DNA of 7,600 nucleotides from Roseburia sp. (GTDB lineage Bacteria > Bacillota > Clostridia > Lachnospirales > Lachnospiraceae). The notes beneath the pieces were generated by a model. The model was not told the origin of the DNA, made no database searches, and saw only the letters and a list, made by a program, of their open reading frames with translations. A program made the position numbers and the translations under genes. The stretch spans positions 1 to 7,600 of the forward strand of contig JAGASC010000163.1 in NCBI GenBank assembly GCA_017621905.1, given 5' to 3'. Shown here in pieces: positions 5,955 to 7,600 of the stretch. Numbering within the stretch: position 1 is the stretch's first letter; each line of letters begins with the position of its first letter.

Positions 5955-7433
5955 TTATACACTACGCACACCAAAGACTGCAAAATCTATTACTCCCGGA
6001 TGAATGCCTTCCGGCCAGCCGGTTAATGTCAGGCGCACTTTTGTGCACTTTTTAGAAGAAAAAGTCTTATAATCAATATTAAAATCCTCCGATGCGTCTC
6101 GGCAATCCAGCAAAAGCTCCCACTGTGCTCCATTATAGCCTTCCACATAATACTGCATAGCACCGGGCAGAATGCCGTTATCGTAGTCCAACCCGTTTTC
6201 TTTCCAAAAAATCCGGGCTGCCATAACATCATAGTTTGCAAGCAAATCACAGGTCAGGGTCGGAATCCGATCCTCTTCCTGCGGCTCCCACCAGGTCAGG
6301 CTGCTTTCATCACAGGCATACAAGGCATCACGTCCCGGTTTTGCACTGCTGCCTTCCGGACGGCACCAACCGGTCAATGGATACAAGCCCGGACTATTCC
6401 CCTCTGTCTCCGGGTTATTTCGGTAGCCCGGTATATATTGCGGTGTATCTGTCACCCCATATGGACAATACAATTCTCCATTCTCGTCTACTGTCACAAG
6501 ATCCATACCGATACGGCGCTCATATTTATGTGTATTTCCCGTAGCAATCGTATAAAAAGCCCACAATGTTCCATTCGGTCCATGCTCCACACAACCATGG
6601 CCTGCACCCCGGACAATCCCCTCCCGATGGAAAGTCAGCGGATTTTTCTTCTGACACACAAAGCCTGACAATGGCGATTCATCCGAATAATATACCGCCA
6701 TACAATAAGAACCATTCGTGGTATTAGGTGCCGCATAAATCAGATAATATCTCCCTTCATGTTTCATCACATGAACTCCCTCGGTCCATCCAAACTTCGT
6801 ATCCTGATAGTGAAGTCCGTTGCGCTCCCACCAATAAAGATTTGGACGCATCACCTGTAGTTCTACCGGTCCCTGGATAATCTTTCTTGGCTCCTCCTGA
6901 TCCAACTCATATCCCAGAGTACGGCAGCACTGATAATCTTCCTCCGGAACCTTTTGCATATCAAACGCATAAACATAAAGCCTTCCATCTTCATCTGCAA
7001 ACATCGCCGGATCGCAAAAGGTAACCTCGCTTCCGTCTGGCATAATAAATTCCCCCAGACATTGAAAAGGGCCAACAGGGCTATCCGCCACATACAGAGG
7101 ACAAAACCATGACGTCATGAGGAATTTTCCTTTCCAGGGTATGATACAGGGCGAATATTTGGGGCAATATGGTTCTGTCCTGACATGCTTCCAATCCTTG
7201 AAATTCTCACTAACCCAGGCCATTCCATAACTGGGATACAGGTACCATTTATTATCATAATACATAACCGTCGGGTCAGAAATGGAGCGGTAATCTCCTT
7301 CCTTCACATCCTGCGGCTTACATCCCGGCTCAAACATCCCTTTCTCTCTGGCAAGCCAGCCATCTATTCCACGCGGCATATCCGGAATAGATAATGGATT
7401 ACAATAGCTATTAAAAACATCTTTTTCAAACAT
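5955..7433 (-). CDS. Cytoplasmic GH43-like glycoside hydrolase with C-terminal discoidin-like domain
   Basis: A 492-residue protein whose first ~330 residues look like the five-bladed beta-propeller of family GH43 (beta-xylosidase, arabinofuranosidase, galactosidase types). Candidate catalytic residues fall in the expected order. Asp53 in SDPTVMYYDNKWYLYPS is the likely base, Asp141 in FCDPAMFADEDGRLYVY the likely pKa modulator, and Glu218 in WTEGVHVMKHEGRYYLIYA the likely acid. GAGHGCVEHGPNG (276-288) matches the conserved GHG region. Residues about 365-492 resemble an F5/8-type (discoidin, galactose-binding-like) beta-sandwich: SSLTWWEP, a central YYVEGYNGAQWELLLD, and a final VIDFAVFGV. 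There is no signal peptide, so it probably acts on imported oligosaccharides. The ATG has AGGAGG 8 bases upstream. It lies 28 bases after the preceding gene and is likely in its operon. The substrate cannot be read from sequence. Confidence 0.85.
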   Translation of the reverse strand: MFEKDVFNSYCNPLSIPDMPRGIDGWLAREKGMFEPGCKPQDVKEGDYRSISDPTVMYYDNKWYLYPSYGMAWVSENFKDWKHVRTEPYCPKYSPCIIPWKGKFLMTSWFCPLYVADSPVGPFQCLGEFIMPDGSEVTFCDPAMFADEDGRLYVYAFDMQKVPEEDYQCCRTLGYELDQEEPRKIIQGPVELQVMRPNLYWWERNGLHYQDTKFGWTEGVHVMKHEGRYYLIYAAPNTTNGSYCMAVYYSDESPLSGFVCQKKNPLTFHREGIVRGAGHGCVEHGPNGTLWAFYTIATGNTHKYERRIGMDLVTVDENGELYCPYGVTDTPQYIPGYRNNPETEGNSPGLYPLTGWCRPEGSSAKPGRDALYACDESSLTWWEPQEEDRIPTLTCDLLANYDVMAARIFWKENGLDYDNGILPGAMQYYVEGYNGAQWELLLDCRDASEDFNIDYKTFSSKKCTKVRLTLTGWPEGIHPGVIDFAVFGVRSV

Positions 7434-7461
7434 CTCTCATTCCTCCTACTCTTAAACACAC

Positions 7462-7600
7462 TCAACGATCCGTACACACGCTGTCAGCTTTGCATACACT
7501 ATCAAAAAAAAGTTCTGCAAACCACTCCTGCACTATCGGTAAATAATGTGCCTCATCCAGCGCAAAAATACCATAGCGCTCATCATCTTTATCCCAATAA
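7462..7600 (-). CDS. C-terminal 45 codons of an unrecognised gene (5' end beyond window)
   Basis: An open minus-strand frame enters at the right edge and ends at TGA (7462-7464). The tail includes YWDKDDERYGIFALDEAHYL (first 20 residues) and then an amphipathic PIVQEWFAELFFDS segment, ending VCTDR. I do not recognise the family. It stops 28 bases before the GH43-like start with no terminator between, so the two are probably one operon and its product probably has a role in carbohydrate use. Short length makes the call tentative, but its frame, direction and tight spacing support a real gene. Confidence 0.65.
   Translation of the reverse strand, partial: YWDKDDERYGIFALDEAHYLPIVQEWFAELFFDSVCKADSVCTDR

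Noticed and set aside
6236..6544. 102-codon plus-strand open frame inside the GH43-like gene
   Set aside because: Antisense shadow of a strongly supported gene, with low-complexity His/Ser/Pro-rich translation.

Overview
All genes in this window lie on the minus strand, so transcription runs from right to left. Low G+C, strong AGGAGG-type ribosome binding sites and the mix of protein families suggest a Firmicute of class Clostridia, most likely a gut or rumen Lachnospiraceae-type bacterium. This placement is inferred from family resemblance, not from a marker gene.

Right part (about 5955-7600): the last 45 codons of an unrecognised gene, then a cytoplasmic GH43-like glycoside hydrolase with a C-terminal discoidin-like domain. 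The two genes are 28 bases apart and probably co-transcribed. They look like the end of a carbohydrate-use operon, closed by an 11-bp-stem hairpin at 5902-5940.

Middle (about 4014-5847): a single-gene transcription unit with its own sigma-70-type promoter (TTGACG-17-TATACT), a strong ribosome binding site and a 3' hairpin. It encodes an AAA-ATPase-like protein with a C-terminal PD-(D/E)XK nuclease domain, a family often present in many copies in Clostridia and Bacteroidetes.

Left part (1-about 3947): the 5' three quarters of a Wadjet anti-plasmid/anti-phage SMC operon. The order is jetA (kleisin-like, DUF5716 type), jetB (MksE-like, DUF6063 type) and jetC (SMC-like ATPase with Walker A at residues 34-42, cut by the window edge inside the hinge). 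The gene types and order fit the type III Wadjet arrangement. The nuclease gene jetD is expected just beyond position 1. In this system JetA, JetB and JetC form a DNA-loop-extruding condensin-like machine that recognises small circular DNA, and JetD cuts it.

The most unusual non-coding features belong to the jet operon. Five degenerate 14-bp tandem units span the jetA stop codon to the jetB ribosome binding site. Two abutting hairpins, one with a GGAA (GNRA) tetraloop, lie in the jetA leader. The motif GTGAGAAA recurs around the jet promoter and also just upstream of the neighbouring ATPase/nuclease promoter. No tRNA, rRNA, CRISPR array, integrase or insertion sequence was seen.
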